DNA of 39,382 bases, taken from positions 1 to 39,382 of the forward strand of contig JAUILZ010000029.1 in NCBI GenBank assembly GCA_030432755.1. Reading direction: 5' to 3'. Every line of letters starts with the position of its first letter. Position 1 is the first letter of the stretch. A program made the translations under genes and the position numbers. The DNA is from Gammaproteobacteria bacterium (GTDB taxonomy: Bacteria > Pseudomonadota > Gammaproteobacteria > Arenicellales > Poriferihabitantaceae). Below are positions 12,297 to 23,167 of this stretch, one piece after another. Below the pieces are notes generated by a model that did no database searches, was not told the DNA's origin, and was given only the letters and a program-made list of their open reading frames with translations.

Positions 12297-12297
12297 A

Positions 12298-12316
12298 ATT
12301 ATTCATTGACAATAAT
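12298..12316. promoter_or_regulatory. Candidate LysR operator between the regulator and the EamA gene
   Basis: ATTATT and AATAAT arms (12298-12303, 12311-12316) are separated by 7 bases and contain T-N11-A positions. The site sits in a strongly AT-rich gap in an otherwise GC-rich window and directly abuts the LysR start codon, as expected for autoregulation. The low-complexity sequence makes chance symmetry likely. Confidence 0.3.
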
Positions 12317-12377
12317 GCAAATATTAATTGTTTTTAAATGGAGCACAGGAAATTTAACATATATATAAATTATCTAT

Positions 12378-13340
12378 TTGTCTCCGTCGTTGTCAGCAAT
12401 CGCCTCCCCGAGCGTCGTCCCCCTGTCGCTGGCCGTGGCCGCCATCCTGGTGTCCAACCTGTCCCTCGCCCTGGGCGACGCTCTGTACAAGGCGTTCGAT
12501 CCCGAGATGCCCGTGTGGCAGTTGTTCTTCCTGCGGTCGGTGGTTGCGATCGGGTTGCTGGCGCCGCTACTCGCACTGCGACCGCGAAACCGGAGCCTGC
12601 GTCTCGTGACGCCGGGCTGGAGCCTGCTACGCTCGCTTTGCCTCGCCGGCATGTGGGTCACCTACTACCTGGCGTTGCCGCATGTTGCCCTGTCACTGGC
12701 TGCGGCGGCGCTGTACACCAACCCGTTCTTCATTATCCTGCTGTCCGCGTCACTCAATAGTGACCGGGTCACGCGGATAACCTGGATCGCCTCACTCGCC
12801 GGCTTCGCCGGAGCGCTCCTGGTACTCCGGCCCGATACGGATGACTTCAGCGGTTACGAACTGCTGCCTCTGCTAGCGGCTTTCCTCTACGCCGCCGCCA
12901 TGGTCATCACCCGGACAATGTGTCGCGACGAGAACCCGGTGACGCTCTCGCTATGGCTGAACATCGTCCTCGCGGTGGGCGCTGTCGTCACCGGCTTGGT
13001 TCTCCTTGCCGTGCCCGCAGAGTGGCGGGGAGCAACGGGAATTGTTGATGCACGCTGGCTACCAATGCGCCCGGATGACTGGATGCTGGTCGCCGCCATG
13101 GGACTGGCCCTGGTGCTCGGCAGCGTGTTTGCCGCCTACGGCCACCAGCACGGTCCTGCACCGGTGATCGGTATGTTCGGCAATGCCTATTTCGTTGCAG
13201 GAGTGCTGCTGGGATTGCTGATGTTTGGTGAGCGACCCGGGATGACCGCCATGCTGGGTACTACACTGATCCTGGCAGCCGGCATCGTCGCGGCGCGGGC
13301 GGATGAAGGCAAACCGGACAGGCCCGGCGAGGATATCTGA
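12378..13340 (+). CDS. EamA/DMT superfamily transporter
   Basis: An inner-membrane permease of 320 residues with about ten hydrophobic segments arranged as two EamA repeats (about 15-145 and 160-305). Family traits include the early LALGDALYKAFDPEMPVWQLFFLRSV segment and the mid-protein LPLLAAFLYAAAMVITRTM. The family exports small metabolites such as amino acids and nucleosides or acts as a drug/metabolite pump; the substrate cannot be read from sequence. The start is uncertain. The frame opens with TTG 12378 and has further TTG 12390 and GTG 12435 options but no ATG before the first membrane segment. The divergent LysR gene probably regulates it. It ends 18 bases from the convergent protease gene. 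Confidence 0.88.
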   Translation: MSPSLSAIASPSVVPLSLAVAAILVSNLSLALGDALYKAFDPEMPVWQLFFLRSVVAIGLLAPLLALRPRNRSLRLVTPGWSLLRSLCLAGMWVTYYLALPHVALSLAAAALYTNPFFIILLSASLNSDRVTRITWIASLAGFAGALLVLRPDTDDFSGYELLPLLAAFLYAAAMVITRTMCRDENPVTLSLWLNIVLAVGAVVTGLVLLAVPAEWRGATGIVDARWLPMRPDDWMLVAAMGLALVLGSVFAAYGHQHGPAPVIGMFGNAYFVAGVLLGLLMFGERPGMTAMLGTTLILAAGIVAARADEGKPDRPGEDI

Positions 13341-13358
13341 CCGGGAGTGTCACGCCGA

Positions 13359-15809
13359 TCAATAACCGTCGTCGTCGCAGCCTTCGTCCCAGCAACAGGC
13401 ATCAATGCTCTGCGGGCTGCAGGATAAATCCGTGTGCTTGTCACAACATCCTTTGCGGCAATCGTCGCAATCCTTGTTGCAACCGCAGTCATTCCAGACC
13501 GTGTACGCCATGACATCCAGTATCTTGACCGGCGTATCCGGATCGTCGCTCTTGATGACCAGTTCGCAGCATTTCGGACACTTTTCCTTCGCCTTGTAGC
13601 GGATCAAAACGTTGGCACATGCTCCCGGAGGTAGCTCGGCGGGAAAAGGGTTGTTAACCAGCTTCCAGTACTTGCTGGGACGCTTGAAGGCAACACCATG
13701 AACGTTGAGTGTGCATCGTCCCAGGTTGCAGATCGAGATCGTACGCTCGCCAATGCAACAGGCCTTGACACCGCCAATGCAGGTCGAGCCGGTGACAACT
13801 ATCTTGCCGGACGGGACCTTGCCGAAAACGTCGATGCGTCGGGCGCCTTTGGGGTCGTTGCTTTCGATGGTAATCGTGGCAGATTTTGCGCCGAGGTCGG
13901 CCGGTTGAAAGCGAACCGGGACCTGCAGAGCATCTCCCCCATGGATGACAATCGGAAATGCCACGGCGTCCGCGACCACGAATTCAGCGGAAGAGGAACT
14001 GATGGCTGCAATCGACAACGGGCAGGGCCCGCTATTGCTCAAGGTGAGCATCTGGTCCCTGAAAGATCCTCTGCACACGTCGCCGAAACTTCCCTTGTCA
14101 GGAATGAGCGTGACGAGCCTCGGTGGGCTCGCCTTGCCCGATACCTGCACTTCCTTCGCGCCGTTTGGATTGTCGCTGAACACCGTTATGGTCGATGCCT
14201 TGGCGCCGAAACTGGACGGCTGCAGGCGGATTGGAACATGCAGCGAGGTTCCGGACTCGATGACGAGCGGATAAGACATCACGCCCGGCAGAATGAACTC
14301 CGCGGAAGATGACGTTATGTTGGAGACTTTCAGCCTCGCGTTGCCGCTATTGCTCAGGACCAGGGTCATATCCTTCAGGGATCCGACGCAGACATTGCCG
14401 AAATCACCATCGTCGGCGATCATGGTCGCCAGTCTCGGTAGTTCCAGGGTGTTCTCGATGATCGAACGCAGGTCCGGCATCACGCCGATAAATCCGGCGA
14501 CGTCCGGGCCCTGGGGCGTACCGGTAGCCGGATCCGCCAACAATTCGCGCATCCGGGCAGGCGTCAAACGGCCGGTCGTGTTGGCCTTGTACAATCCCTG
14601 GAGAATGACCGCCGCGCCTGTCACGATGGGCGAAGCGGAGCTTGTTCCGCTGAATGTGCTGGTGTAGGTCCTGTCGTTGTCGCCACCGCCATCATCGAGA
14701 TCCCCGTATCCCGCGGTAGTGACGTTCTCGCCCCATGCATAACAATCGATGCGGCTGCCAAAATTGGAAAAGCCTATGCGGTTGTGCGGCAATGCCGAAA
14801 ATGAGGCACCGACCATGATCGCACCCGAATCCCTGAAATCAGCGCTCCCGCGGCTCAGGACGAAATCGCCCCCGCCATCGGTATAGTTGTCCAGGTCATT
14901 TCCCCCGTTTCCAGCGGCTTCCACCACGATGATTCCCAGCGCTACGGCAAGTCGTATCGCATCGAAATCCGCAACATCAGTTTCCGTGGGTAGCAAATTT
15001 TTCTGAATTTCCAGCAACAGGACGTCGCCGGGTTGAAGCGTTGGCAGGGCGCCCACGATTGCGTCGGCGACATTTCCCGAGGAACTGCTGGCGGTGTCCC
15101 AGTGACTGGTAACATTCACCGATGACACGGATGGCGCTATTCCCATCACGCCGACTGTATTGTCATCCGCGGCAACTTCACCCAGCACCGCGGTACCATG
15201 GTTTCCGACGTATCCGCCAATGCCGTCGCGATTGTCACCAGACAGGAGCGCTGGCGACTTGTTCGCAAAGTCCTCGTGATTCAGGAACCAACCCTGTTCC
15301 AGGTCAACGAAGCCCACGCCGGCGCCTTCACCATTCAGTTGCGTCCAGGCCCAGCGTGCGTCAATGCCGTCGGGCGCCGGATCCTGGTAGTTCTGGTCAG
15401 CGTTGTGCGGGTCATCGGCCGGGTTGGCCGCGGGGTCGGTGGCCTCCAGTTCGCGATAGGCCAGCTCCACTTCATCCAGGGCATTGAGGTCCTCAACGAT
15501 CTTTTCGGCCTTTTTTTCCACATGGCGAATGTCGAGCTTCCAGTAACTGGTAAGGCTGTGTAGCGGCGCCATCCCTGATTTCGAGACCCGCCGCTCCAAT
15601 GCCAGCATTTCCTTCGGCGGCAAAGCACGAATGACCGGTCGCGTGTTCTTGATGTCGTAGGAATCGAGCAGCTTTTGAATGCCGTCCATCCGGCATTCGG
15701 CGGCGTATGATTCCAGTGAATTCGCTGACTCGCTCGGAAGGTCGCTTCCCTGCGCGAGTCTGATAACGATAAATCCGCTGTATTGCGGTTCGACTTTCCC
15801 TGTTTCCAT
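13359..15809 (-). CDS. S8 subtilisin-like serine protease with three ASH-like repeats and Cys-rich tail
   Basis: An 816-residue subtilase. The catalytic residues fit Asp169 (GFVDLEQ), His204 (GNHGTAV) and Ser390 (FSGTSSASP), with oxyanion Asn301 (AAGNGG), so it should be active. Residues 1-150 form a probable pro-region containing VELAYRELEATDP. Two alternating-motif beta-sandwich repeats follow at about 458-560 and 563-665 (each with GxFGxVCxGS, LxLSNSG, SSSAEF, ITxxSxxPxGA), like ASH/SPD-2-Hydin domains, and a diverged third at about 668-770. The third repeat has nine cysteines and the last 46 residues ten, many as CC or CxC pairs. No signal peptide is visible after ATG 15809, although a strong AGGAGG ribosome site (15816-15821) supports that start. 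How it leaves the cell, if it does, is unclear. No partner genes are adjacent. Confidence 0.9.
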   Translation of the reverse strand: METGKVEPQYSGFIVIRLAQGSDLPSESANSLESYAAECRMDGIQKLLDSYDIKNTRPVIRALPPKEMLALERRVSKSGMAPLHSLTSYWKLDIRHVEKKAEKIVEDLNALDEVELAYRELEATDPAANPADDPHNADQNYQDPAPDGIDARWAWTQLNGEGAGVGFVDLEQGWFLNHEDFANKSPALLSGDNRDGIGGYVGNHGTAVLGEVAADDNTVGVMGIAPSVSSVNVTSHWDTASSSSGNVADAIVGALPTLQPGDVLLLEIQKNLLPTETDVADFDAIRLAVALGIIVVEAAGNGGNDLDNYTDGGGDFVLSRGSADFRDSGAIMVGASFSALPHNRIGFSNFGSRIDCYAWGENVTTAGYGDLDDGGGDNDRTYTSTFSGTSSASPIVTGAAVILQGLYKANTTGRLTPARMRELLADPATGTPQGPDVAGFIGVMPDLRSIIENTLELPRLATMIADDGDFGNVCVGSLKDMTLVLSNSGNARLKVSNITSSSAEFILPGVMSYPLVIESGTSLHVPIRLQPSSFGAKASTITVFSDNPNGAKEVQVSGKASPPRLVTLIPDKGSFGDVCRGSFRDQMLTLSNSGPCPLSIAAISSSSAEFVVADAVAFPIVIHGGDALQVPVRFQPADLGAKSATITIESNDPKGARRIDVFGKVPSGKIVVTGSTCIGGVKACCIGERTISICNLGRCTLNVHGVAFKRPSKYWKLVNNPFPAELPPGACANVLIRYKAKEKCPKCCELVIKSDDPDTPVKILDVMAYTVWNDCGCNKDCDDCRKGCCDKHTDLSCSPQSIDACCWDEGCDDDGY

Positions 15810-16028
15810 GTCAACCTCCTGTTAGTTGAGACGGCGTGTACATGCCTTTCGGGTAGTACGACCATGAGATTCATAGCCGCCAGCACATCCGTCATTCCAT
15901 TGAACGGGACACCACTTCTAGCACAGTGGCGGATGCCATTCTGTGAAAAGGTTCACAAACAGGTGAGGGATGACCATCGCCCTGGTCCTGGTCGCCGCCA
16001 TCGTAGTGGCGTGGGCTGACGTGGATGG

Positions 16029-16044
16029 GCCGGGTGAACCCGGC
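16029..16044. repeat. Hairpin downstream of moaE
   Basis: A perfect 6-bp stem GCCGGG/CCCGGC closes on TGAA just past the moaE stop. The adjacent palindrome AGGCATGCCT (16045-16054) overlaps the stop region. There is no U-tract, so termination is not assured. The 243-base stretch between moaE and the protease shows no other gene that I can support. Confidence 0.35.
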
Positions 16045-16052
16045 AGGCATGC

Positions 16053-16493
16053 CTACCCTGGCGTGTTCTGCGCCACCCAGCGGGATCCGTCGGCAAGTTC
16101 CTCCTTCTTCCAGAAGGTGGCGCGGGACTTGAGCATCTCCATCATCGCGCGGCAGGCGTCGAACGCCGCCTTGCGATGAGCCGACCAAGCGGCCACGAGC
16201 ACGATGGGATCGTCGGGATGGATCTCGCCCACGCGATGCAGGATCAGCACGTCCAGCAGGCCGTGTTCGGCGATGGCCTCGCACGCCAGTTCCTCGAGCT
16301 GGGATTCCGTCATCCCGGCATAGTGCTCGAGGAACATCGAGCGCACCGCGTCGCCCTCGTTGACGTCCCGCATGCTGCCGACGAAGCTGGCGCAGGCGCC
16401 GTAGCTGCCGGGTCGCAGGGCCTCGCTGGCGGACTGGTAGGCCGCCAGTTCCTCCCAGGGATCGTAGGGATCGGGGCGGATTTCGATCTTCAT
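16053..16493 (-). CDS. moaE: Molybdopterin synthase catalytic subunit MoaE
   Basis: MoaE pairs with MoaD to convert precursor Z (cPMP) to molybdopterin by transferring two sulfurs, in the cytoplasm. The 146-residue sequence has the core ACASFVGSMRDVNEG near residues 34-47, LEHYAGM near 55-61, the HRVGEIHPDD block near 86-95 and AWSAHRKAAFDACR. The catalytic lysine region LKSRATFWKKE contains Lys122 and Lys129, matching E. coli Lys119 and Lys126. Start is ATG 16493, 16 bases after moaD. All the expected residues are present. Confidence 0.96.
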   Translation of the reverse strand: MKIEIRPDPYDPWEELAAYQSASEALRPGSYGACASFVGSMRDVNEGDAVRSMFLEHYAGMTESQLEELACEAIAEHGLLDVLILHRVGEIHPDDPIVLVAAWSAHRKAAFDACRAMMEMLKSRATFWKKEELADGSRWVAQNTPG

Positions 16494-16509
16494 CGGATTG
16501 CCGGCGTGC

Positions 16510-16740
16510 TCAGCCCCCGGTCACCGGGGGAAAGAACGCCACCTCGTCACCGTCGGCGACGGTCTCGTCCCAGCCCACGTACTCGCGGTTGCGCGCGCAG
16601 AGCAAGTTGGCCGGTGGAGCCATGTCCGTCACGGCGTTCCAGACCTCCGATACCGTCAGCGGCGCGGCCATCTCCAGCGCGCGGCCGTCACTGCCGACCT
16701 GCTCACGGAGACTGGCGAAAAACCGGACCTGGATCTGCAT
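16510..16740 (-). CDS. moaD: Molybdopterin synthase sulfur carrier subunit MoaD
   Basis: A 76-residue ubiquitin-fold sulfur carrier. It ends in the essential Gly-Gly (PPVTGG) that is adenylated and thiocarboxylated before donating sulfur to MoaE. The start MQIQVRFFASLREQVG at ATG 16740 is the standard family N-terminus; the frame is open further upstream to 16950, but that part overlaps moaB on the other strand. NREYVGWDETVADGDEVAFFPPVTGG-type C-terminal spacing is typical. It leads the moaD-moaE pair and is divergent from moaB, with a 70-base gap. Confidence 0.95.
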   Translation of the reverse strand: MQIQVRFFASLREQVGSDGRALEMAAPLTVSEVWNAVTDMAPPANLLCARNREYVGWDETVADGDEVAFFPPVTGG

Positions 16741-16810
16741 GACTGATGATGAATTGGAATGACTCGGAGGATGGGTTGATAATAGCAGGAAGCAACCCCA
16801 ACCCCGTGAC

Positions 16811-17344
16811 ATGGCCAACCCCGCGCGCGAATTCATCCCCGTCAGCATCGCCGTGCTGACCGCCTCCGACAGCCGCACCGAGGAGAACGACACCTCCGGC
16901 AAGGCGCTGGTGGAGCGGCTCACCGCGGCGGGACACAAACTCGCGGACAAGCGGATCGTCCCGGACGATGTCTACCGCATCCGCGCGGTGGTGGCGAACT
17001 GGATCGCCGACCCGGACATCCAGGTGGTGATCACCACCGGTGGCACGGGCGTCACGGGATTCGACGGCACCCCCGAGGCCATCACCCCGCTCCTCGACAA
17101 GGTGCTCGACGGCTTCGGCGAGATGTTCCGCGTGCTGTCCTACGAGGACATCGGCACCTCGACGCTACAGTCCCGCTGCCTCGCCGGCGTCGCCAATGGC
17201 ACCTACGTCTTCGTCCTGCCCGGCTCCACCGGGGCCTGCAAGATGGGGTGGGAGAAACTCATCGTACACCAGCTTGATTACCGCACCCGGCCTTGCAACC
17301 TGGTGGAACTGATGCCGCGATTACTGGAGAGCCGGCAATCCTGA
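16811..17344 (+). CDS. moaB: Molybdenum cofactor biosynthesis protein MoaB
   Basis: A 177-residue MoaB/MogA-fold protein that adenylates molybdopterin or supports molybdenum insertion; the biochemical role of E. coli MoaB is unsettled, and in other species it replaces MogA. Diagnostic elements are [19 protein letters not shown] near residues 12-30, the substrate-binding [16 protein letters not shown] near 75-90, and the C-terminal [17 protein letters not shown]. Start is ATG 16811. It faces away from moaD-moaE across a short shared promoter region, so the three genes form one cofactor cluster. moaA, moaC and moeA are not in the window. Confidence 0.95.
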   Translation: MANPAREFIPVSIAVLTASDSRTEENDTSGKALVERLTAAGHKLADKRIVPDDVYRIRAVVANWIADPDIQVVITTGGTGVTGFDGTPEAITPLLDKVLDGFGEMFRVLSYEDIGTSTLQSRCLAGVANGTYVFVLPGSTGACKMGWEKLIVHQLDYRTRPCNLVELMPRLLESRQS

Positions 17345-17358
17345 AAACACTCGCAGAT

Positions 17359-17889
17359 TCAGAATCGCAACACCTCAATCGGGTATCCACGCCCCGACAG
17401 AAACTCCATCAATTCCTCCCGCGACATCGTAGTCGTCCGCGTATTCACGAGCGGATGCACGTGCAGCTCCGGCCCCTCCATGAGCGCCTCGTCGATATAG
17501 CAGGTCACCTCGCGGTTTACGTCGTTCAGCACCGAGAACATGCTCACCGCTCCCGGGATGACGCCGAGGTAGTGCATCAGTCGCTGCGGGCTGCCGAAGG
17601 ACAGGCGGTTGGTGCCGACCAGGGCGCCCAGGGTCTTCATGTCGACCCGGCGATCCTCGTGCAGGGTGAGGAGCCACATGCGGCCCTTCTTGTTGCGCAC
17701 GAACAGGTTCTTGGTATGGCCGTGGGGTGACGGCGCGCGCAGGGCCTTGGCGTCCTCCACGGTCCACATCGGCGGGTGTTCCACGGTATGGTGACGGAGG
17801 CCCTCGGCGTCCAGCATGGCGAGCAGGGCGTCGGAGGTGAGCGGCGGGCTGCCGTCGATCAGGAGGGGTTCGATGTCATGGGCGTTCAC
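17359..17889 (-). CDS. ProXp-ala-like aminoacyl-tRNA deacylase (YbaK/PrdX domain)
   Basis: A free-standing editing protein of 176 residues of the YbaK/INS domain family. Such proteins hydrolyse misacylated tRNA; the ProXp-ala/PrdX branch clears Ala-tRNA(Pro). Family hallmarks are HHTVEHPPMWTVEDA near residues 33-47, HTKNLFVRNKKGRMWLLTLHEDRRVDMK near 58-85 (with the conserved Lys-Asn-Leu-Phe), NRLSFGSPQRLMHYLGVIPGAVS near 94-116, and the late HPLVNTRTTTMS. The match to PrdX is stronger than to YbaK. Start is ATG 17889. It converges on moaB with a 14-base gap and has no operon partner. Confidence 0.9.
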   Translation of the reverse strand: MNAHDIEPLLIDGSPPLTSDALLAMLDAEGLRHHTVEHPPMWTVEDAKALRAPSPHGHTKNLFVRNKKGRMWLLTLHEDRRVDMKTLGALVGTNRLSFGSPQRLMHYLGVIPGAVSMFSVLNDVNREVTCYIDEALMEGPELHVHPLVNTRTTTMSREELMEFLSGRGYPIEVLRF

Positions 17890-18014
17890 GCGGGCGCATT
17901 ATAGAGATCGGGCGCCCGGGTCGCGAGCGGGGCCCCGACTTTGGTCGGTGACCAGTCGTTTCCCGGGAACTCCCCCGGCCCCGTCGGTCAAACCCGGTAT
18001 CATTCCCGTCATAC

Positions 18015-18827
18015 ATGCAGTCGGAGCTTCCAGGAAAACGCTACCGGCCCAGGCGCGTCTTGCGCTGGGTCCTGGTGGTGTTCGTCCTCTTTCTGCTGCC
18101 CGTGGGCTTCCAGGTTGGGGCCTACTACGTGGACCCGTCCCGGGACGAGTCCTGGTGGACGGCGCGGCGCGACAGCAGCGCCCAGGCGCCCGACCCGGCC
18201 GCCACGAATGACGCCATCGTCCAGGTCTACGCCGCGCGGGCGGTGCGCTGGCGCGGGGCAATCGGGGTGCATACCTGGATCGCGACGAAGCGCGCCGACG
18301 AGGACTACTACGAACGGCTCGAGGTGATGGGCTTCGCCCTGCGCTGGGGCAACCAGAGCGTGCAGGTGAACCGGGGCGACCCCGACCGCTACTGGTATGG
18401 TAGCCGCCCGCAACTCCTGCGCGAGCTTCGCGGCGGCGCGGAGGTGGAGCGGGTGATCGACAGGATTCACCGCGCCGCGAAAGAGTATCCCTACAGCGAT
18501 CGCTACACGGTCTGGCCGGGACCCAACAGCAACACCTTCATCGCTTACCTCGCTCGCCATGCGCCGGAACTCGGACTCGAGCTGCCGCCCACCGCCGTCG
18601 GCAAGGACTATCTCGCGGACGGTGCGTTCGTCCAGGTGCCGCCGAGCGGTCGCGGGCTCCAGGTGTCGCTGGGCGGGCTTCTCGGCGTGGTGCTCGCGCC
18701 CGAGGAGGGGGTCGAGCTGAACCTCCTCGGCCTCACCGCCGGGGTCGACTTCTCGCCCCTGGCGCTCAAGCTGCCGGCGGTTGGCCGGATCGGATTCGAG
18801 GACGTGAAACGCAGGCGGATTCCCTGA
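18015..18827 (+). CDS. DUF3750 domain-containing membrane protein
   Basis: A 270-residue protein of unknown function matching the DUF3750 family. One N-terminal membrane span (about residues 15-37) follows a basic stretch, so most of the chain should be outside the cytoplasmic membrane. The soluble part has AARAVRWRGAIGVHTWIATK near 72-91 and a later DRYTVWPGPNSNTFIAYLAR segment, both family features. The pattern of a conserved His, Trp and Asn could form an active site, but no chemistry is established. Start is ATG 18015. parC starts 40 bases downstream; a probable parC -10 lies between them. Confidence 0.8.
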   Translation: MQSELPGKRYRPRRVLRWVLVVFVLFLLPVGFQVGAYYVDPSRDESWWTARRDSSAQAPDPAATNDAIVQVYAARAVRWRGAIGVHTWIATKRADEDYYERLEVMGFALRWGNQSVQVNRGDPDRYWYGSRPQLLRELRGGAEVERVIDRIHRAAKEYPYSDRYTVWPGPNSNTFIAYLARHAPELGLELPPTAVGKDYLADGAFVQVPPSGRGLQVSLGGLLGVVLAPEEGVELNLLGLTAGVDFSPLALKLPAVGRIGFEDVKRRRIP

Positions 18828-18832
18828 GCCGG

Positions 18833-18838
18833 TATAAT
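18833..18838 (+). promoter_or_regulatory. Candidate -10 element for parC-purC
   Basis: A perfect TATAAT six bases after the DUF3750 stop and 30 bases before the parC start. There is no convincing -35 hexamer at the right distance, so the call is tentative. Confidence 0.4.
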
Positions 18839-18867
18839 CCGCGCTTTCCCGGAACCTTCCCCGTTCG

Positions 18868-21153
<2,286 letters not shown>

Positions 21154-21168
21154 TTCTCACTTGGCCCC

Positions 21169-22053
21169 ATGTCCAGCGCCCTCTTCGAATCCGAGCTGCC
21201 GCATCTCGAACTGACCTATCGCGGCAAGGTACGCGACGTCTACGCCATCGATGCCGAACACATGCTGATCATCGCCAGCGACCGGCTCTCCGCCTTCGAC
21301 GTCGTCCTGCCCCAGCCGATCCCGTCCAAGGGGGAGATCCTGACGCGGATCTCCAATTTCTGGTTCGCGCGCACCCGCGAGCTGGTGCCCAATCACCTGG
21401 TGGACCGCGATATCGCCGAGGTGATACTCGATCCCGAACAGCGCGCGCGCATCGGCGAGCGCGCCACCGTGGCCCGGCGCCTCAAGCCGCTGCCCATCGA
21501 GGCCGTGGTGCGCGGCTACGTGATCGGCTCCGGCTGGAAGGACTACCAGGCCAGCGGCGCGATCTGCGGAATCAGGCTACCCGCCGGGCTGCGCCAAGCA
21601 GAGCAGTTACCGGAGCCAATCTTTACCCCGGCCACCAAGGCCGCGGCGGGCAGCCACGACGAGAACATTTCCTTCGACCGGGTGGTGGAAGCCGTAGGCG
21701 GCGATCTCGCGGAGCGGGTGCGCGAGATCAGCATCCGGATCTACCGCGAGGCCGCTGAATACGCCCGCGAACGCGGCATCATCATCGCCGACACCAAGTT
21801 CGAGTTCGGCCTCGACGATTCGGGGAAGCTGTATCTCATCGACGAGGCGCTGACGCCGGACTCCTCCCGCTTCTGGCCTGCAGACACCTACCGGCCCGGC
21901 ACCAGTCCGCCGAGCTTCGACAAGCAGTTCGTACGCGACTACCTCGAGACCCTGGACTGGGACAAGACCGCCCCCGGGCCGGACCTGCCCGAGGAAATCA
22001 TCGAGCGATCTGCCGAGAAGTACCGGGAGGCGGAGCGGCGGTTGTTGGGGTAA
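21169..22053 (+). CDS. purC: Phosphoribosylaminoimidazole-succinocarboxamide synthase PurC
   Basis: SAICAR synthetase joins CAIR and aspartate using ATP in de novo purine synthesis. The 294-residue protein is the longer form of the enzyme. Signature stretches are YRGKVRDVY near residue 17, SDRLSAFDV near 38, [19 protein letters not shown] near 106, [10 protein letters not shown] near 147 and SHDENISF near 160. IADTKFEFG and [13 protein letters not shown] follow. Start is ATG 21169, 15 bases after parC, so the two probably share a transcript despite unrelated roles. Hairpins in the 200 bases that follow may end transcription. Confidence 0.97.
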   Translation: MSSALFESELPHLELTYRGKVRDVYAIDAEHMLIIASDRLSAFDVVLPQPIPSKGEILTRISNFWFARTRELVPNHLVDRDIAEVILDPEQRARIGERATVARRLKPLPIEAVVRGYVIGSGWKDYQASGAICGIRLPAGLRQAEQLPEPIFTPATKAAAGSHDENISFDRVVEAVGGDLAERVREISIRIYREAAEYARERGIIIADTKFEFGLDDSGKLYLIDEALTPDSSRFWPADTYRPGTSPPSFDKQFVRDYLETLDWDKTAPGPDLPEEIIERSAEKYREAERRLLG

Positions 22054-22190
22054 TCCCGCGCCGGGATTGCATTGAAGCGGGATGCCGCTACAACGGTCGG
22101 AGCTTGCTCCGCGCATAGATCCCGGCTTTCGCCGGGATTTCAAGAATCCGCCTACGGCTATCTCCACGAAACGCCAGCAAATGCTGGCGT
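22052..22190. repeat. Cluster of short inverted repeats after purC (REP-like)
   Basis: Four perfect inverted repeats lie within 140 bases: AATCCCG/CGGGATT (22052-22058, 22062-22068), CGGAGC/GCTCCG (22098-22103, 22106-22111), ATCCCGGC/GCCGGGAT (22119-22126, 22131-22138) and ACGCCAGCA/TGCTGGCGT (22171-22179, 22182-22190). The ATCCCGGC-TTTC-GCCGGGAT unit is of a kind that is dispersed in many proteobacterial genomes. No gene is present between purC and the LysR gene. Confidence 0.55.
22119..22140 (+). terminator. Terminator-like hairpin downstream of purC
   Basis: An 8-bp perfect stem with a TTTC loop followed by only three T residues, 66 bases past the purC stop. It may terminate parC-purC weakly or may simply be one of the REP-like repeats. 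Confidence 0.35.
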
Positions 22191-22253
22191 CCATGCCAAT
22201 GGAGCCTGATTCTCTAAATCCTGCTCATTACATTTGTGAACACTTGGAAGTAA

Positions 22254-23141
22254 CTACGCCCGGTCCAGTAACGACTCCACCAGGGCCACCACGTTGCGCT
22301 GCACCCCGGTCACGGGCCGGCGCGCGCTCTGGGCGCGGTAGAGCGTTACGGCCATCTCCGGGCGGGTAATTTTCTGCAGCCGGAAGGCGTCTCCGTCGCC
22401 GAACGCGCTCACCGAGATACGCGGCAGGATTGCCGCGCCGAAGCCCTCGCGCACGAGGTCGAGTATTCCCGGGATCGTATCCACCTCGATATCCACGTTC
22501 GGTCGCCTGCCGAGGGCAGCGAGACGGTTTTCGAGTTCCATGCGCACCGCGTTGGGGCGGCTGGGGATGATCAGCGGCAGTTCCGCCACCCGGGGCAGGG
22601 TGATACTCCGGCCACCCGACGTCCCCTGCGCGCCACGGACCACGTACAGCGGGTAACGCGCCAGGGGCGTCAGGTCCAGTTCCGGCGACGGCGTCGGGTT
22701 GAACACCAGCGCGAGATCGAGATCGCCGTTGACCACCGATTCCAGCATCCCCTGGGACAGGCCCTCGGTCAGCGTCAGGCCCGCCTCCGGCAGGGTGCGG
22801 CGGAACTCCCGGGTGAGCGGCACCGCCAGGGCACGTGACAGGCTCGGGGGCATGCCCACCGCCACCCGGCCGACCAGGCCGCGCTGCAATCGCCCCAGTT
22901 CCTCGCGCAGGCGTGACACCTGGTGCAGGATGCCGCGCCCATGATCCAGCATCACCCGGCCCGCTTCGGTCACGCGCACGCCGCGGCCGGTGCGGATCAG
23001 CAGCCGCTGACCGAGCTCAGTTTCCAGGTTGCGGATCTGGCGGCTGAGCGCGGGCTGCGCCACGTCGAGTTCCACGGAGGCGCGGGTGAGCGAACCCAGT
23101 TCGGCGACGCGGACGAACCATTGCAATTGTTTCAGTTCCAC
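22254..23141 (-). CDS. LysR family regulator of the protocatechuate 4,5-cleavage operon
   Basis: A 295-residue LysR-type regulator with an N-terminal winged helix-turn-helix (LKQLQWFVRVAELGSLTRAS, then VAQPALSRQIRNLETELG) and a C-terminal effector-binding domain. I place the start at GTG 23141, because LysR proteins typically begin two or three residues before the LKQLxxF strand. The frame extends to a TTG at 23186, which would add 15 atypical residues and run through a palindromic operator. The gene is divergent from ligJ, so it most likely senses a pathway intermediate and activates the operon. Which effector it binds cannot be read from the sequence. Confidence 0.9.
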   Translation of the reverse strand: MELKQLQWFVRVAELGSLTRASVELDVAQPALSRQIRNLETELGQRLLIRTGRGVRVTEAGRVMLDHGRGILHQVSRLREELGRLQRGLVGRVAVGMPPSLSRALAVPLTREFRRTLPEAGLTLTEGLSQGMLESVVNGDLDLALVFNPTPSPELDLTPLARYPLYVVRGAQGTSGGRSITLPRVAELPLIIPSRPNAVRMELENRLAALGRRPNVDIEVDTIPGILDLVREGFGAAILPRISVSAFGDGDAFRLQKITRPEMAVTLYRAQSARRPVTGVQRNVVALVESLLDRA

Positions 23142-23167
23142 TTTGCTGCCAGGCCCGATAAGCCTGA

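Noticed and set aside
15970..16179. A 69-codon frame with a hydrophobic start (MTIALVLVAAIVVAW) that looks like a signal peptide
   Set aside because: More than half lies antisense to the end of moaE, the ribosome site spacing is poor and the C-terminal half has no domain. The hydrophobic stretch is probably chance.
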